Notes: a model not told the origin generated them from the sequence alone. 64,000 nt of DNA from Ophioderma brevispina (GCA_023653785.1 JAMKCH010005355.1:1-64000); one strand, 5' to 3'; positions 11,632 through 24,594 are shown, numbered from the stretch's first letter. Translations and numbers: made by a program.

Positions 11632-14165
11632 CCTCTTCTTCTTCTTCTTCTTGCGTATGAGGCAGCAGCTAAATATGTTGAAGCCGGTGGAGCCAGCTCA
11701 CTGTTGATTGTTTGGGGTTTGAGAAGTCTATATCCATCGGTGGACGAAAGGTAGGGCACTCATTGAGAATGCGATCCACAGTCTGTGATGGAGAACCACT
11801 TAGGCAGGCTGGAGATGGTCGCAGCCCTCATGCATTGGTGCATATTGCTGTTGAAACGACCAGTTTCTGTGCGAATCCGGTTCAAGGATACCCATTCCTT
11901 GCTTGGAAGATTACTACCAGGTGGGAGTTCTGTCATAGGTGTAATAGTTAGTTGATCTGGTCTTGGAGTAGCTAGCTAGCCAGGCAGTGTACCACGTCTG
12001 GAAGATGTTGAATGGGGAGCTGATGAGTTTAGCAGCGTGCCGGCAGAAAGGTCGACGTGAGCGCAGTCTCTGTCTGCCGAGCTGGTGTCATTCTTTGACA
12101 TTGTTATGCAGCAGGGGCTTGTTGTCCAACAGAGCCTTATTCACCAGTTTATGTGTGTGGTGTTCTCTCTGAAGCACTCCAAGTGCAATGCCTGAAAGCA
12201 TTAGTAGAAAATCAGATGGAGTGGGACGAAGGCAGCCAGTAATGGTTCTCATGGTCTCGTTGAGTACTGTGTCCAGCTTCTTTGTGTGAGAGCCATTGCC
12301 CCGTGCTTGGGCGGCATATTCAGCAGCGCTGTAGACCAGAGCCAGCGCGATGGTGTGTAGAGTCGTTGGGCTGGCACCTCATGAGGATCCAGCAAGGCGG
12401 AACAGGAGGTTATTCCTCGATGATACATTTGCGCATACTGGCTCGAGAGTAAGCTGTCGATCAAGCTTCGCTCCCAGATAGGCTGGTGTAGGATTGTATG
12501 GCAGAGGCGCTCCATTGAGGTTGATTTGGAGCTGGCTAGCCTTTCAGTTGTTGTTGAGATGGAAGGCAGTAGCGGTGGTCTTGGCTTCGCTCAGCTTAAA
12601 TCTCCAGGTCTTGAGATATGCTGCAAGTAGGGCCATATCTGCAGTAAGTGTACTTTCTACTTCTGTCCAGCTTCTGTCCGAGTGGAGAAGGGCAAGATCG
12701 TCGGCGTAGCCATATTGTCAAGATGTTGTTTGAGGTAAATTGCTGATATACAAGTTGAACAGCATGGGAGCCAGTATGGATCCTTGTGGTACTCCGTTCC
12801 TCAGACGGCGCAGACGACTGATCTGCCCATCAAGAACAAAGGTACCTCCGGTTTGCAAGCATGTTACATTATGAATTGTACAGCTTGAGTGTCAAGCCCT
12901 GGTGCCATACGATGCCATATGCTGCAGTAAGGTCCACCAAGATGACACCTGCCTTATGACGCTTTTCAAAGCTTTCTTCAATATCATTTGTGAGTTTTAC
13001 AATCTGGTAGACAGTGCTTCAGCCACGGCGAAATCCTGCTTGTTCTTCAGGCAGATGGAGTTCGACGACTGGCTCCAGCCGGGCCAGGAATCAGATCACC
13101 CTTTCAAGGAGTTTGAAGAAAACACACAGTAGTGATATTGGGTGGTAGTTCTTAGGGTTGTCGACAGACTTGTTTGGTTTGGGGAGTGCGAAGATAGTGG
13201 CCCTCCTCCAGATCTTGGGTAAGGACTGGTTGGTAAGGCAACATATGTAGAACTCCTGGAGCCATTCAAGACATCGTGCGCAGTGCATCAGGAACTCAGC
13301 TGGTATGTTAACAGGCCCATGGGGCCTTTCCACTCTTTAGTTGGCTGATAGCAGAGGTGAGCTCATCTAGTGAGAAGGGTGTTGAAAGTGACCCGTCCAC
13401 GCCGGGGGCTCGACGAAGTTTGGTGATCTCTTTTTTTAACAGAGCGAGTGTGATCCTTATCAATGTCCTTGAAACGACCATATGCGAGGAGTTGCTCAGC
13501 GATTGAGTTGGCAGACACAGGACATTTCGATTGTTTGGAGCTATCGGTGAGGCGGTTTATCTTCCGGGCCTTCCTGCTGGAATAAGCATGATAAGTGAAG
13601 TCGATTCCCTGGACCGTCTCCTCCCAGCGCTCACGACGTTTCCTGTTCTAGCAGAGCTTAGCAGTTTGTCAGATCTGAAGCCTTGGATGTCGCTTCTTCC
13701 CGGGTTCAGAATTCAAGAAATCATTGTAAAGAGCATCACATTCCTCATCTCAGGATGGGATATAACTGCGACGACAGCCACGTGGGATGGTCTTCTTTGC
13801 TAACTTAATAAGAGTTTACATAGTGCTGTGTAAGAATTGTCCATTGGAGGAGGTTGGTGTCGGGAGGTTGGGCACTTCTGAATCCACCAGGTTCTTAAAC
13901 TGGTCACAGTCTACCTTTTCACTGGCTTTGTTGGTACAGACTTAGCAAGGCTGTCCTAAGCGATCAGTGATGGTCTATTTTGAGACTTCGGAAATCGGCC
14001 GAGAACAGTACGGTGAACAGAAATGGCGTCTATATTTACAAATCCAAGGTCGGGATGTAAGGTTTTGTTCCACCTTCCAGAGTGGAAACGGTCTGGTTCC
14101 TTGGGGTTGTACAGAAGTTGTACGGGGTCGTACAAAAATTGTACGCCGGATTTGGCAGCCCAGAA
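11632..14165 (-). mobile_element. Jockey/CR1-group LINE, near-complete ORF2 relic
   Basis: Minus-strand blocks, right to left: the endonuclease C-terminus DRFHSGRWNKTLHPDLGFV (about 14030-14090) and VLGRFPKSQNRPSL; a linker with YIPSWDEECDALYNDF near 13730-13790; RT block LPKIWRRATIFALPKP and NYHPISLLC (13091-13210); NGVPQGSILAPMLFNLYI near 12745-12800; and the catalytic GYADDLALLHSDRSW at 12670-12711. The end is EWVSLNRIRTETGRFNSNMHQ near 11830-11920 and an (AAG)n tail at 11632-11655. Numerous frameshifts and stops make it inactive. Clade is assigned only to the Jockey/CR1 level. Confidence 0.9.
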
Positions 14166-14244
14166 TAACCCTTAGAATAGAGTTGCATCCCCAACTCTGA
14201 CGGTCATGGAATAAGAAAATATTGCATTCTTATTATTAAAATCA

Positions 14245-14665
14245 GAATTGTTCGTCAAGATTTATTTTTACATCCACATCCATATTCACTCGGATTGATG
14301 AGCCCCTCCCTGAAATGCATCCACAGTGCTCTATCTTTGGCCATTCTTGTCCAAGTTGGACCAACATGTTTGGTTTGGTCATCTCTCCACCTTGTTCTTG
14401 AGTGACCTCGTTTTCTGGTCCACTCTCTGGAGTCCACTCTGTGACTCTATAATGGTCCAACGACTTCTTCAATGACTCTTCAATGACTTTGCTATCAACA
14501 GTTATTGGTAGCCTCTCTGTGGTCAATGAACATTACATTGCGCTTCGCAAGATGCATGTTGAGGCCAACGGGCTTGCTGGTATTGTGCTCTTGCAAGAAA
14601 GTGGATGTCAACTGCAAAGATCAGATGTGATAAATATTCGCCATTGATGTTGAGCCCTTCGTTTT
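14245..14665 (-). mobile_element. Second LINE C-terminus (RTE-like), internally deleted
   Basis: Minus strand. GEYLSHLIFAVDIHFLARA (about 14600-14655) corresponds to the SHLRFADDI palm block, with the catalytic FADD altered to FAVD. The copy then jumps almost directly to the C-terminal tail: RKRGHSRTRWRDD, then HVGPTWTRMAKDRALWMHF (14290-14420), matching the RKRGRP..RW.DD......W.R.AQDR..W tail common to RTE-like elements. The region between is largely deleted. It lies directly upstream of, and in the same orientation as, the preceding LINE, but the palm and tail differ, so they are separate insertions. Confidence 0.8.
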
Positions 14666-14754
14666 CCAAATGATTTTATTTATGATTTTATGATGTCATC
14701 TTGTAGACATAATGTGAAAAAATGTGTGCGAGATAGTATCACCCTGCCTTTTTA

Positions 14755-14800
14755 ACATGTTAACCCTCGTCCGACCTGGGGTGTTTACCACCCCCTCTAA
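14755..14800 (-). repeat. Partial third copy of G-run/C-run repeat
   Basis: Reads agggggtggtaaacacccc, then acgagggtta, on the minus strand, matching the last ~60 bases of the copies at 3986-4290 and 61510-61800. Confidence 0.5.
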
Positions 14801-14879
14801 GGCTCTAACGGATGATTCCCCGTCGCAAACTTTCCTAGGTAGATATGCCCTTTAGTAGGATCAAAATATGACGTGTACC

Positions 14880-15560
14880 CACACTAACCAAAAAAAATTG
14901 CAACAGAAGGTTTCTTGGCATTTTCTGGTAGTATAAGGTCAGTTTTATAATATATCAAAAGTTGCACAAAATTGAAGTCCCAGAAAGTGCTTAAACTAAG
15001 ACATAAACAAAATGGCCGCCACCCGCCATTTTGAAAAAACATAAATCCTCATATCTCTGGCAATAAATGAGCTAAAAGAGCAAAGAAGATGTCATTTCTT
15101 ACTAATTCTAGCATAAGAAATCCATTATAAAAATGGGTTTCATGAAGTTGAGATATCATCTTAACCTCAAAATCCAATATGGCCGCCATCTGCCTTGTTG
15201 AAAAGTTCAAATTATTGTATCTCTGGTGTCGGATGGGCCAAAATGACAAACAAGATAGCATTTCCTACTAATTTTCAGTATAACAAATCCATTTAAATTG
15301 GTTTTATTAAGTTGACATATCATCTTGGCCTTTAAATCCAATATGGCTGGCGTCCACCAATTTGAAAAAGTCTGAATTCTTTTATCTCTGATACCAGATC
15401 GGCCAAAATGTCAAATAAGGTATTATTTATTAATTGCGGCATAAGAAATACATTGAGATGGTTGTGTTTAAGTTTTGAGAGCATCTTGATGTCTTTAAAA
15501 TGGCCAGTGTGGACCATTTTGAAACAAAAATGAAAGAGTAAATCTTCCTATATAGCATCG
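14880..15560 (-). repeat. ~165-bp tandem repeat array, 3' part of PIN/Cys-rich element (copy 2)
   Basis: Four degenerate units start at atggccgcc-like cores near 15010, 15176, 15342 and 15497. Each also carries a tatctctgg-like string and a block close to acaaatccattnaaa. The whole stretch is the reverse complement of 23380-24015; both copies end outward in aaaaaattgcaacag. It forms the 3' region of the mobile family whose coding relic is at 15852-16030. Confidence 0.75.
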
Positions 15561-15851
15561 GACAGATTACAATGACAACTTGGGTGCCTGTCATTTTCTA
15601 TTGATTCCGGCATTACAGATCTTTTACAATAAAAAAAGTATTTTTAGTGGGCTAAGTATGTCTAAAATTCATAGCCATGTTGAATTTTTATCAGCTCTAA
15701 ATCTATCACCATTTCAAATTATGGTGTTACAGTGCAATTGTGTAATTCTTCAAGTAGCAGAAAGTACAGTTTCACATTATTCACATCATCGCCAAAATGA
15801 GGGGAAGACACACTTGTTTCCAGCAGAAGAGATCGACCACACTATTACTAT

Positions 15852-16030
15852 TTAGTCTTCAAGTTCATCATCTGAGACTGGTTCTTGGTCCATGTTTTCA
15901 CATGAATGTCCACAAGATGTGGTGCATTCCATTCTTTCTGCAGGTGCATTTCGTTGTGATGCATCCTGAATTGCGTCGGATCATTTCCAGTGGGCAACTC
16001 TGGTGGCAAGACTTTAGTTCATCATTAGAG
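15852..16030 (-). pseudogene. C-terminal Cys-rich domain relic of PIN-like/CXC mobile protein
   Basis: The minus strand encodes SGCITTKCTCRKNGM (about 15915-15960), then after a one-base shift TSCGHSCENMDQEPVSDDE and a stop at about 15852. The spacing C-x-C-R-K-x-G-M-x-C-T-x2-C-G-x2-C matches the Cys-rich C-terminus of a family of uncharacterised, repeat-associated invertebrate proteins that I recall. Their N-terminal half is PIN-nuclease-like, and the tail is reminiscent of tesmin/TSO1 CXC motifs. That N-terminal half is missing here; its counterpart is at 22870-23230. The frameshift shows decay. Function is unknown; association with a mobile repeat is inferred from the two copies. Confidence 0.6.
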
Positions 16031-16059
16031 CAAACAATTCCCCCCCTTGTATAAAATCC

Positions 16060-19000
16060 AGGCCCATGTCATGTTGAATTTTGACCTCAGTCTTGTAACA
16101 ATCCACTGCATGAGCTGTACATAAGTTCTCCTAGGTGTCAGTTGTGCAGCGGCGTTGTTTTGGAAATCTTTCAATCAGGCTTTAAACTACCGAAAAGCAG
16201 TTGGAGCAAACTACAAACGCTTTTAACGCCGCATGGTTACTATCAGAGCTCCTGTGAACTACTTTTGCCACTGATGCCCTAACACTTCGGAGTAAATAGA
16301 TTATCGTCTCCGGCCTGTCCCGGTACGATCTCATTCCCTCCTAGTGATTGCCGATTGGTGTCATGTGTGTTGTTATTTGTTTGTTTTTGAGTTCACAGTG
16401 TATCCATTCAAGGCAAATGGAATGCTATTTGCCTACGTGGTGAAAACTTGTAAAGTCATAATCATTTATATTCTATACAACTTCACTCAAGGAAAGAGAC
16501 AATAGGGTAGCAAAGAATCTAAAGCCGAAATTCCGCTCCGTAAGCAAACCCCCAGCATTTGGCTACATATATTAATGATTTTTCTCTCCTGGGCTTAAAA
16601 TTAATGTTAATAAGCAGATGTCTGGAAAAGTTTTTTTTACAAGATTTGCATCAGTGGTTTCGGAGATTATAACCTAATTAACATAAAATTTGCATGATTT
16701 TTGTTTGCAAACACTCTGTTTTTTTTCCCCGTGTGTAACAACATATCAATAATTGTAATCGTGTTATTTGGTGGTTGTTTTTTTTTTGAAGGCAAGTGAT
16801 TGATGTTCTAACACCACAAAAACACTTGTGTTTGTGATTAAATGTTTGCAGTTCAGATTCAGGGAGGGGGTAATTTTTTGAAATAAAATTAATGCAAATT
16901 TTGATTTTTTTAAACAAATTGAAGACCAACTTTGGTTTATGATTTCATCGCACAAAATCATATCACGTGGAAAATTTTGACTGCAAGTATTCTATGAACT
17001 AATTTACATCAGCCACAGCAGTAACAGTTTGACTTCAATAAACAAATGAAGGTTACATTACAAAATATAGCAGGCTTGTATTTGGTTAAAAATTTCGTTT
17101 CAAAGATACTACATGTTATAATGCACCTGTGTTCTTTCAATTAGCCACGTTGGGCCGTCACATTTATCCATTGTTGTCTCATAAATGCGTACGTTGTCAA
17201 TAGAGAGAGACTATTGTGACGTAGAAAACCCAAAACAAGCTGCGGGCAGCCGTCCATACCGCCTGGCAAAACCAGGTGTGTAATTATAATCATGCCCACG
17301 TTTTGTCGTCTATGATTTGAATGTGCCGCCTGAATAGAACATGTTTTAAACCATTAATCAGACTTTAATTTGTATTTTATTAATTAAAGAAGACGTATGT
17401 CGTTAAATAAAGACAGAAAAATGCGATTCATACGGTTCTGATTTAGTGACTTGTGGAGAGTGCTATTAATATCAAAGCTCGATTGAGGTGTTTTTTTTTT
17501 AAGATTAAAATAACAAAGATCCCAGCATTCCAATATTATGATGTTCAAACAAAATGCACTAATTTATTGAATCCATGCGGGGGGCGAAAGTACGGGTTCG
17601 AATGTGAATAAGAGTACGGCCATCCACAGAACTGGTAAATATAAATATTAACTAACATCCCGCTACTACAGCATGTTCCTTCCCCTTTGAGAAGACTGCG
17701 CCTATACTAGAATGCCCTAAATTTCATAAATTGGTTTCTTGATTTTAATAATGTTTTTCATCACCTGAAAGAAAACTAGTAAAAACGATTTTTCCGTTTC
17801 CTTTGTGTGTAAATCCGGTATTTTTTAAATAAACACCCGGAGTGGTTTATTTTCCCATGCTTAGGTTCCCCAAACCTGAAATGCAAGAAAATACACGTAC
17901 AATCAGACTTGTCTAAAATTTGCCTGTAAACCATTCATACTGGTCCGTGGCTTAAATATTAATGTTAAGGGCCGAAATCTATGGCAACAAGCACTAGATC
18001 AACGAAGTCCTTTAACAAAAATCCTTTCGTGGTGGGGGTGGACGAAATAAAGGTTTAATTTGTTTGTATATAAAACCGTTATCGGTCTGACAAGTTGAGA
18101 AGCCCAAATAGTTCAATATTTTAGGCTTCCTTTCTAATTGGGGCAGAGAGGAATGAAAGAAACTTCAGGTGTGGTCTGGTTTGTTCCTTTTAAAACATAT
18201 TGTTTACAATTTTATAATGTACTGAAGAAATTTTGTCGTTTAACCTTTTTGGTTTATGTACTATATGACATAAATTCAAGCAACATGCTTCTTTAGAATT
18301 TTTTTTGTATAAATACCGGATTAGCGTGAATTTCTAAGCAATTAAGAAACAAAAATACCTTAGAGGAAAAAGATAATTTGTTTTCATTTACTGCCATGCG
18401 GGAACAGATATAAAATCTTCTTCTTATGGTCCGCAAAAATCATGATTTAGAATCAATAATAAATCTTTTCACATTCTTTCTCTCTAATCAGAGTCCACAT
18501 ATTTTAAAACTGAAGCTCATTGATAATAGCGTTAGTAATAAAACAGTAATTTCAAATGTAGATATGTGTGTGTTTAAAGCCTTGGAACATGAAAAGGAAA
18601 ACAGAAAATTGGTCAAATACTAAACATGTTTTAATAGTGATTTACACACATTCTAATAGTAAATGACATGATCTATGTGTACTTTTGTGAGTTTACTTAT
18701 AATTACACTAGTATAGTTTTTCCCAGTTATTTTAAAACATTTTTATTATATTTCCTATCTCGTTAAGTTTGTTTTTCGTCCCAAGAAAACGGCAATGTTG
18801 CGTTTTTTTAAACAAGTTCGTCGTGGTCTTTTGATCAATTATATAAACATTTATTGATCAATAACATTAACTTATTTTCATTCGCCAAATAATTTAATTT
18901 GGTCTCACCATTGGACCCATCATCTTGAATGTACAAACCATTTCGGTCTTTGGTCAGTTTAATTTCACATTTAATCTCAGTATATTCGCGTCTCCGTGGT

Positions 19001-19836
19001 GGTTTATGTATAGGCCGTGGCTAAGAGTTGGCCGACACATAGCAAAATTTATCATAATCTAACCTATTTACCTTCTTTCCCTTTCATTTCTTTCACGCTA
19101 TTTTTTCCTTTCTTTCACCTCATTTTGCCTTTTCATCGTTTTTTTTTACTTTCTTTCCACGTCAACGTCATTTAACTTTCTTTCTTTTTGTATCATTAAT
19201 TTTTTTATTTCTTTATTCTTTTTTCTTTTCCTAATCTTGATCTGTATTCTTTGTGGTATATAACAAAGAAAAGCGAAAAAAATATAATAAATTTTGCTGA
19301 TGTACAGTCCTACCTTTTAGTCATGGACTATACATACTGCACACGAGACGACTATACTGAGTTAAAAGGGAAATTATACTACCAAATGACGAATTGCCTT
19401 TGTACATTCTGATGATGACGCCCTGGATACGACGAAATTAATTGGTCTTGACGAATTTTGCAATGAAACTACGTTACTTTTCTTCATCAAAGCTTAGTAT
19501 AATTGACCAAGACGAAATTGCTTTTAACAAATGCACATTTCCGGTGTTTCCATGTATGAAAATCACTTAACGAGATGGAAATTTAATGAAAAAATGTAAA
19601 CTAACTTGAAATCTATACTATTTCATTTTTCAATCGGATAATTCGGGATCTTTTTCTCCTCACGATGATTTCGTGATACGTTGTAGTTATGGAAGTTAAT
19701 TAATTCAGTGAACGATATTATTAATATTTATAACATCTACTAATACTAAACACAACGTTTATGACTTGTTTTACTGTTTCTCCATGTGAAGACCGCCTCA
19801 TCATTATGATTTGCTTATATTTTAAAATAATAACAT
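16060..19836. other. No gene recognised; AT-rich with a pyrimidine tract
   Basis: Long AT-rich stretch with only short frames. About 19070-19220 is a pyrimidine-rich tract (repeated tttctttc). Nothing else could be assigned. Confidence 0.5.
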
Positions 19837-20151
19837 CAGTGGCGTTACCCGTACCGGGGGGCAGGGGGAGGGGGGAAGTTGCCCCTCTGGCTCGAAAGCG
19901 GGACGATATTGGGCCCAAAATGAAACCATTTTTATCCATCTTTGTTTCGGTGAATTTTCAACCAATTTCAGTCCCAAATTTGGGCAAAAAATTAAAGTAA
20001 TTTTGGCAATTTTCGCGATCTACGCTCGCTTTTTGTCAATTCATTAGACTTAATTGGAGCAAATCACCGGGACGATTTACGAATTTTGTCCCCTCTGGCG
20101 GGACGTACTTGGAATTTCCCCCTCTGGATTGACTGCCTCAGTACGCCACTG
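19837..20151 (+). mobile_element. hAT-type MITE, family A copy 1
   Basis: Starts cagtggcgttaccc and ends agtacgccactg, an inverted CAGTGGCGTA terminus as in many hAT elements. Internal text (gcccctctggctcgaaa, accgggacgattta, cccctctggcgggac) matches 47163-47463 in the same orientation. No clear target duplication remains at this copy. The frames crossing it (19721-19939 and 19761-20000) are shadows. Confidence 0.8.
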
Positions 20152-21711
20152 TGATATTATAACATAGGCGAATTTTCGTATTTGCGCCAATAATAAATAC
20201 AAATTTCACAATGTGTGTACTAAAGAATAAAGCGTGATACTTTCATAAGGGATAAAATTTATGGGATATTAAACTTTACAGTTGTACAACAGAAAATCAT
20301 AATTTCATTATTATATTTCTAACGACACACCTGATATGTGAAATCTTTTCGTTTACAACCTTTAAGGAAAAGTAGTACTCATGTGTTTTTCGAAATGTTT
20401 AAATTTCAAAGGAGAACAAATCTCAATTAATTTATAGTTGTCATTTTTTTAAACTAAAAGGGTTTTGATACCAATATTTTTTAAAAAATACAAAAGTGAT
20501 CAAAATCCCATAATTTTAATTAATTTGATTCGAATTGTGTCAAAGTTGGACAAATTATTTGAGTGAGCACCCGCTGGCTAATCTGATTTTAGTTTATATG
20601 GGATTGGCGTTAGGTTTTCATTAAAGTGTGCTAATGAGATATTTTCTTCTTCATTTTGTATAATTTATATAATGAACGAAAGGAAAACATTTAAAAAGTG
20701 TTTATTTTTTTTATCTTTTTTGGAAAAAAACCAACACTAAATAAGAACTGTCACTTTATTTAGCTTCAGTCATTAACATACACTGTAAAAATAATCGTCC
20801 AATTTTTAGCAGTCTTTTACTGTCAGCAATTCCGCAACACATTTCCTGCATAATTACATTAATAGATACTCTAAAAAAATAAATCAAAATCAATGTCTTA
20901 AAATCGTTATATTTGGTTGGCGAGTTCCTACAAGAGTGTGAATGTGTAGGGAATAAATCCACTGACTAAACACCACAATGTTTTAACCATGGAGCTATCA
21001 CAGTTTAATATGAGGAACACCATCTTCCCTCAAATTACGGGGTCAGCCAATCATTTCACTGAAATTTAAAAAACGAACTGCCATTTGCACGGACGAACAC
21101 TTGAAAACTTAATTGGGCTATCCAAAAAATGTCAGCCAAGTTTTTTTTTTTACGGTGCTATAACCGGTTTGTTGTAAAATATTTTAGAATCAACTTACAG
21201 TGTGCTGTTAAAATATAACCGGAGGAATGTTACTGAAACTCGTCCTTTTATGGAATTTTAAGAGATACACTTATAAAAACAGGTCTGAAATTGGACATAA
21301 ATTTACAATAGTTTCCTTTGTTTTTAAATACAGGTAATTTTTCATTTGTTTTACAGTAGTTTTCCTCTTACTTATGCCCTGTCATTTTTGCAGTGAATTT
21401 TAAGTGTGGAAACAATATATACCACGTGGAAAAATTGTTCTACCAAGTTCTCTTTTCAGACTGCATTTTTAACTAGGAAAAAGTTAATTCCTAAAATTTT
21501 CAAAATGGCGAAGATATTATACATGTTTTAGTAGCTAATAAATGCGACCGGAGAAGCTATTTTTTTTAAAAAATGACTGCCACAAACAACGCTATAGAAA
21601 ACTACTAACATATAGGAATCGTGGATTGGGTTTGAAAAATAACTGTTAAATATTTTAAAAAAGGAAATTGAATGTATTAAAAGAAAGATAGTCTCATACT
21701 GAGCATCTTAA
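20152..21711. other. No gene seen
   Basis: AT-rich DNA; no domain, splice signal or recognised repeat. Confidence 0.4.
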
Positions 21712-22035
21712 TTAATATTTTATTTCGATGATATGACATTTTGTAACTAAAAAATCAATGATTTCCCTTCCACATGAATCACAAGTCACCACGGAATATT
21801 CTAACATTACGTGGGCTCTGTCATTGTATAAGAACTCACAAGAGACGGGACCAGCGCTGATTCTCCCAATGGGTTGGCTTAAACCCCCGTTAACTTTTTC
21901 ATCAATTACCATTGCCGCATCCATGCAGCGCGTTGAATCATTGATTTGGACTGGCGTTTTTGATTTGGTAATTTCTGAACAAATTATGATCGCAGGGCGG
22001 TTTAAACTTGGAACTGTACGGCAATTAGGAGCCAT
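21712..22035 (-). other. Unidentified open frame, 107 codons
   Basis: Minus-strand frame of 107 residues, starting with MAPNCRTVPSLNRPAIII and containing a CDSCGREIIDF segment (Cys-x2-Cys) near its end. A 105-codon frame is also open on the opposite strand (21758-22075). Such double openness is rare in this AT-rich setting and suggests imported or recently coding DNA. I do not recognise the protein. No splice sites, promoter or poly-A signal support it. It could be a fragment of a mobile-element ORF or chance. Confidence 0.25.
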
Positions 22036-22864
22036 GTTTTTTTTTTTAGTGAAATTAAGGGGTTGCCATCAATAACCAATTTTAATTACGTTTTTATGAT
22101 GGAAAAATACGAGGTAATTGTTCGAGAAAAAAATCGATAAATTCAGGAATAAATTATGCAAATTTTCGGACCAGAGCGATGGATTTGCAAATAAAAGGTA
22201 TGTCTTTTGAATTTTCGTGAATATTGGCGTACAAGTGCAACAGTCACCTGTTGAAAAAACTTCCGTCTTTAAGTTAAGAGCAATTTTTGTACAAGTAACT
22301 AAGTGGTTAAAAAAATATATGCAACTTTTATGTTTAATCAGCCCCTATTGGTTTTAAAATGGTACGTGTAAAACCTTTGTAAAAAACTTTTGGGGGACTT
22401 CAAAAATATTTATCTTCATTTTCGTCCCAAAAATCCCTATATGTAACCAACTTCCGGTTCGTGCGGTTTGACCTGAGATCTTGCTTCCGTACAAGAATGA
22501 CTGCAAAGCTTGCAGCCAAGTTTGAACGCATTCTCCCTTCACATGAATAAAGTCTTGAGAAAATTTTCACAGGGAAAATGCTTGTGAGATGTCATGTACA
22601 CGACTCTGTTCCATGTAGGCAAGATCAGTCCCAAACAATGGAAGGACCATCTGACTTTTCTTATATGCTACAAAGGAAAGCTAGTCTAAACCTAACAAGT
22701 TCTGTTATTTCTAAGATTCCTGTTTAGTATAACAATTCTCTGGGAGAACTCTTCATTAGATAAGGTGGTTGCATGAACTTCCACCATGCCAAAGACTGAT
22801 CACTATGTTGTTGATGTTCTTTTACTATTCGCTTTGAATGGAAGTTGCAATGCTGATGATTAGG
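22036..22864. other. No gene seen
   Basis: Short frames only; nothing recognised. Confidence 0.4.
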
Positions 22865-23235
22865 CACTTTCAGTTTTGACCTATGGCAAAGCATCCGTTG
22901 TCTTCGATGGATAGCACTGGTGAACCAACATCACAAAAGAACAGCACCCATGAAACGTTGTCAAAACTAGGATTGCCAATAAGGTAACATATCAACTGCA
23001 ACAAATTTGCTGGGAAAAAAAGGAATGCAGAATGTTTGGAATAGCAAAAAAGCAGCGGTCGCCATGGCATAATTTTCAGGTCAAAAACCCTAACTGGAGA
23101 AGACCAACAGATCTATTGATCCTACTCTTCTCCCAAATGCAGAAGGGATGTATGATATTTACTTTTCGGTCTGACAGACACAACGTGAAAACATGTGGTA
23201 AATCAAGCTTCTTGCTTATTTAAGGCTCCTATCCG
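22865..23235 (+). pseudogene. PIN-like/CXC mobile protein relic, central part (copy 1)
   Basis: Plus-strand blocks in two or three frames: YGKASVVFDG (about 22882-22911), then EPTS.KNSTHETLSKLG, then RPTDLLILLF (about 23101-23130) and a block alternating between frames, AEGMYDIYF and FRSDRHNVKT (about 23140-23190). I recall VVFDGY..EPSTKD.TH.RR and DTDLLVLL...IFFRSE from a widespread invertebrate protein family with a PIN/FEN-like nuclease fold. Its Cys-rich C-terminus is seen in the other copy at 15852-16030. Stops and frameshifts show it is dead. Downstream (23250-24015) follows the same 3' region as the other copy. Confidence 0.55.
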
Positions 23236-23379
23236 TTCTTTTCCAATGCATTTATCAGGTGAATAATTGAAATTGTACTTTCTGTTCTTCAAGAATTTCA
23301 CAATTACCCTGTAAACAACATAATGTAATTCAAATGGGTAAAAGATTTATAGCTGAACAAAAAAAAAATGACTATGAAT

Positions 23380-24015
23380 TAAATTCATAAAAAAAAACCC
23401 ATTTTTACATGGATTTTGGTATGCTAGAATTAGTAGGATGACAATCTATTGTTTGTCATTTGGGCCCTCCTTGGCCCATCTCTGGTTTCAGAGATACAAG
23501 ATTTGTACTTTTCAATATGGCAGATGGCGGCCACTAGTTGGATTTAGTGGGTCAAGATTTATATCTCAAACTCAAAACTCATGAATCAATTTTAATGGTT
23601 TGTTTTATGCTAGAATTAGTCGAAAATGATATCTTGTTTTTGTTGTCATTTTGGCCCATTGGACAGCCCAGAGTACATAATTTGTACTTTTTCAACATGA
23701 AGGATGGCGGCATATTGGATTTAGAGTCCCAGAGATATCCAACTAAATGAACTCTTTTAATGGATTTGTATGCTAGAATTAGTAGGAAATGAACATCTTG
23801 TTTGTCCTTTTAGCTCATTTATTGCCCGAGATATGAGATTTAGTTTTTCAAAATGGCGTGTTGGCGGGCATTTTGTTTATGTCATAGTATGAACACTTTC
23901 TGGGACTTCAATTTTGTGCAACTTTTGATCTCTTGTTTCAAACTGTCCTTACACTACCAAAAAGCCAAAAAACCGTCTGTTGCAATTTTTTTGAGGGTCC
24001 TACCTACTTAGAGAC
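23380..24015 (+). repeat. ~165-bp tandem repeat array of PIN/Cys-rich element (copy 1)
   Basis: Reverse-complement counterpart of 14880-15560. Units carry atggcagatggcggccac (about 23517), atggcggcatattgg (about 23704) and atggcgtgttggcggg (about 23853), each with a block close to tagaattagtaggaaatg. Ends in ctgttgcaatttttttgag. Confidence 0.75.
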
Positions 24016-24169
24016 CACTTCTGTTGATCTTTCGAACCAAACTATCCGGATGCCAGCCAGTTTACTTAGAAATATTACTCTAGTTAGTTTTTGTTGATTT
24101 GGCTTCCTTAGACAGTTCATTATAAGAAATCAACTGCTGACAGTCCATCAGCATTGAGCAATATTAGAT

Positions 24170-24440
24170 ATTCGTAAAAAACAAAATGGGGCCGCCCAAA
24201 TGCAATATTTTAGGGAAATTTTTACAAGAAGGTTGTGGTTTTTCTTAGTAAAGCAAGGAAAACATATTTTATGATATTAGGGATATACAAAGACAAAAGC
24301 TATATTTAAAAGATTTCAAGATGGCGTTAAATATCAAGATTGTGACCCAAAACAAAATGGCCTCATCCAAATACACATTTTTTGGAAATACCACCAACAG
24401 GTTTGTTTTTCCGTAGCATAAGCCTGGCATGTAATCATGT
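24170..24440. repeat. ~175-bp tandem duplication
   Basis: aaaacaaaatgg, then ccaaatncanatttt and caacaggtttg-like blocks occur at about 24177 and again at about 24352. Two units, degenerate. Confidence 0.5.
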
Positions 24441-24594
24441 TTGTATGCCACTTACAGGGAAACAAGCCGTGGTCTATGGTTAATTATTTTTTTTCTATTC
24501 CACAGATACATTTCAAGACGGCGACCAAATACATGGCTGCCAAGGCTCCAAGGCATCACGTAGTATTTCATTCACCGATTTCTTTTTCTCAGTG

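Noticed and set aside
13531..13803. 90-codon plus-strand frame as a gene
   Set aside because: It is the antisense shadow of the Jockey/CR1-group LINE linker.
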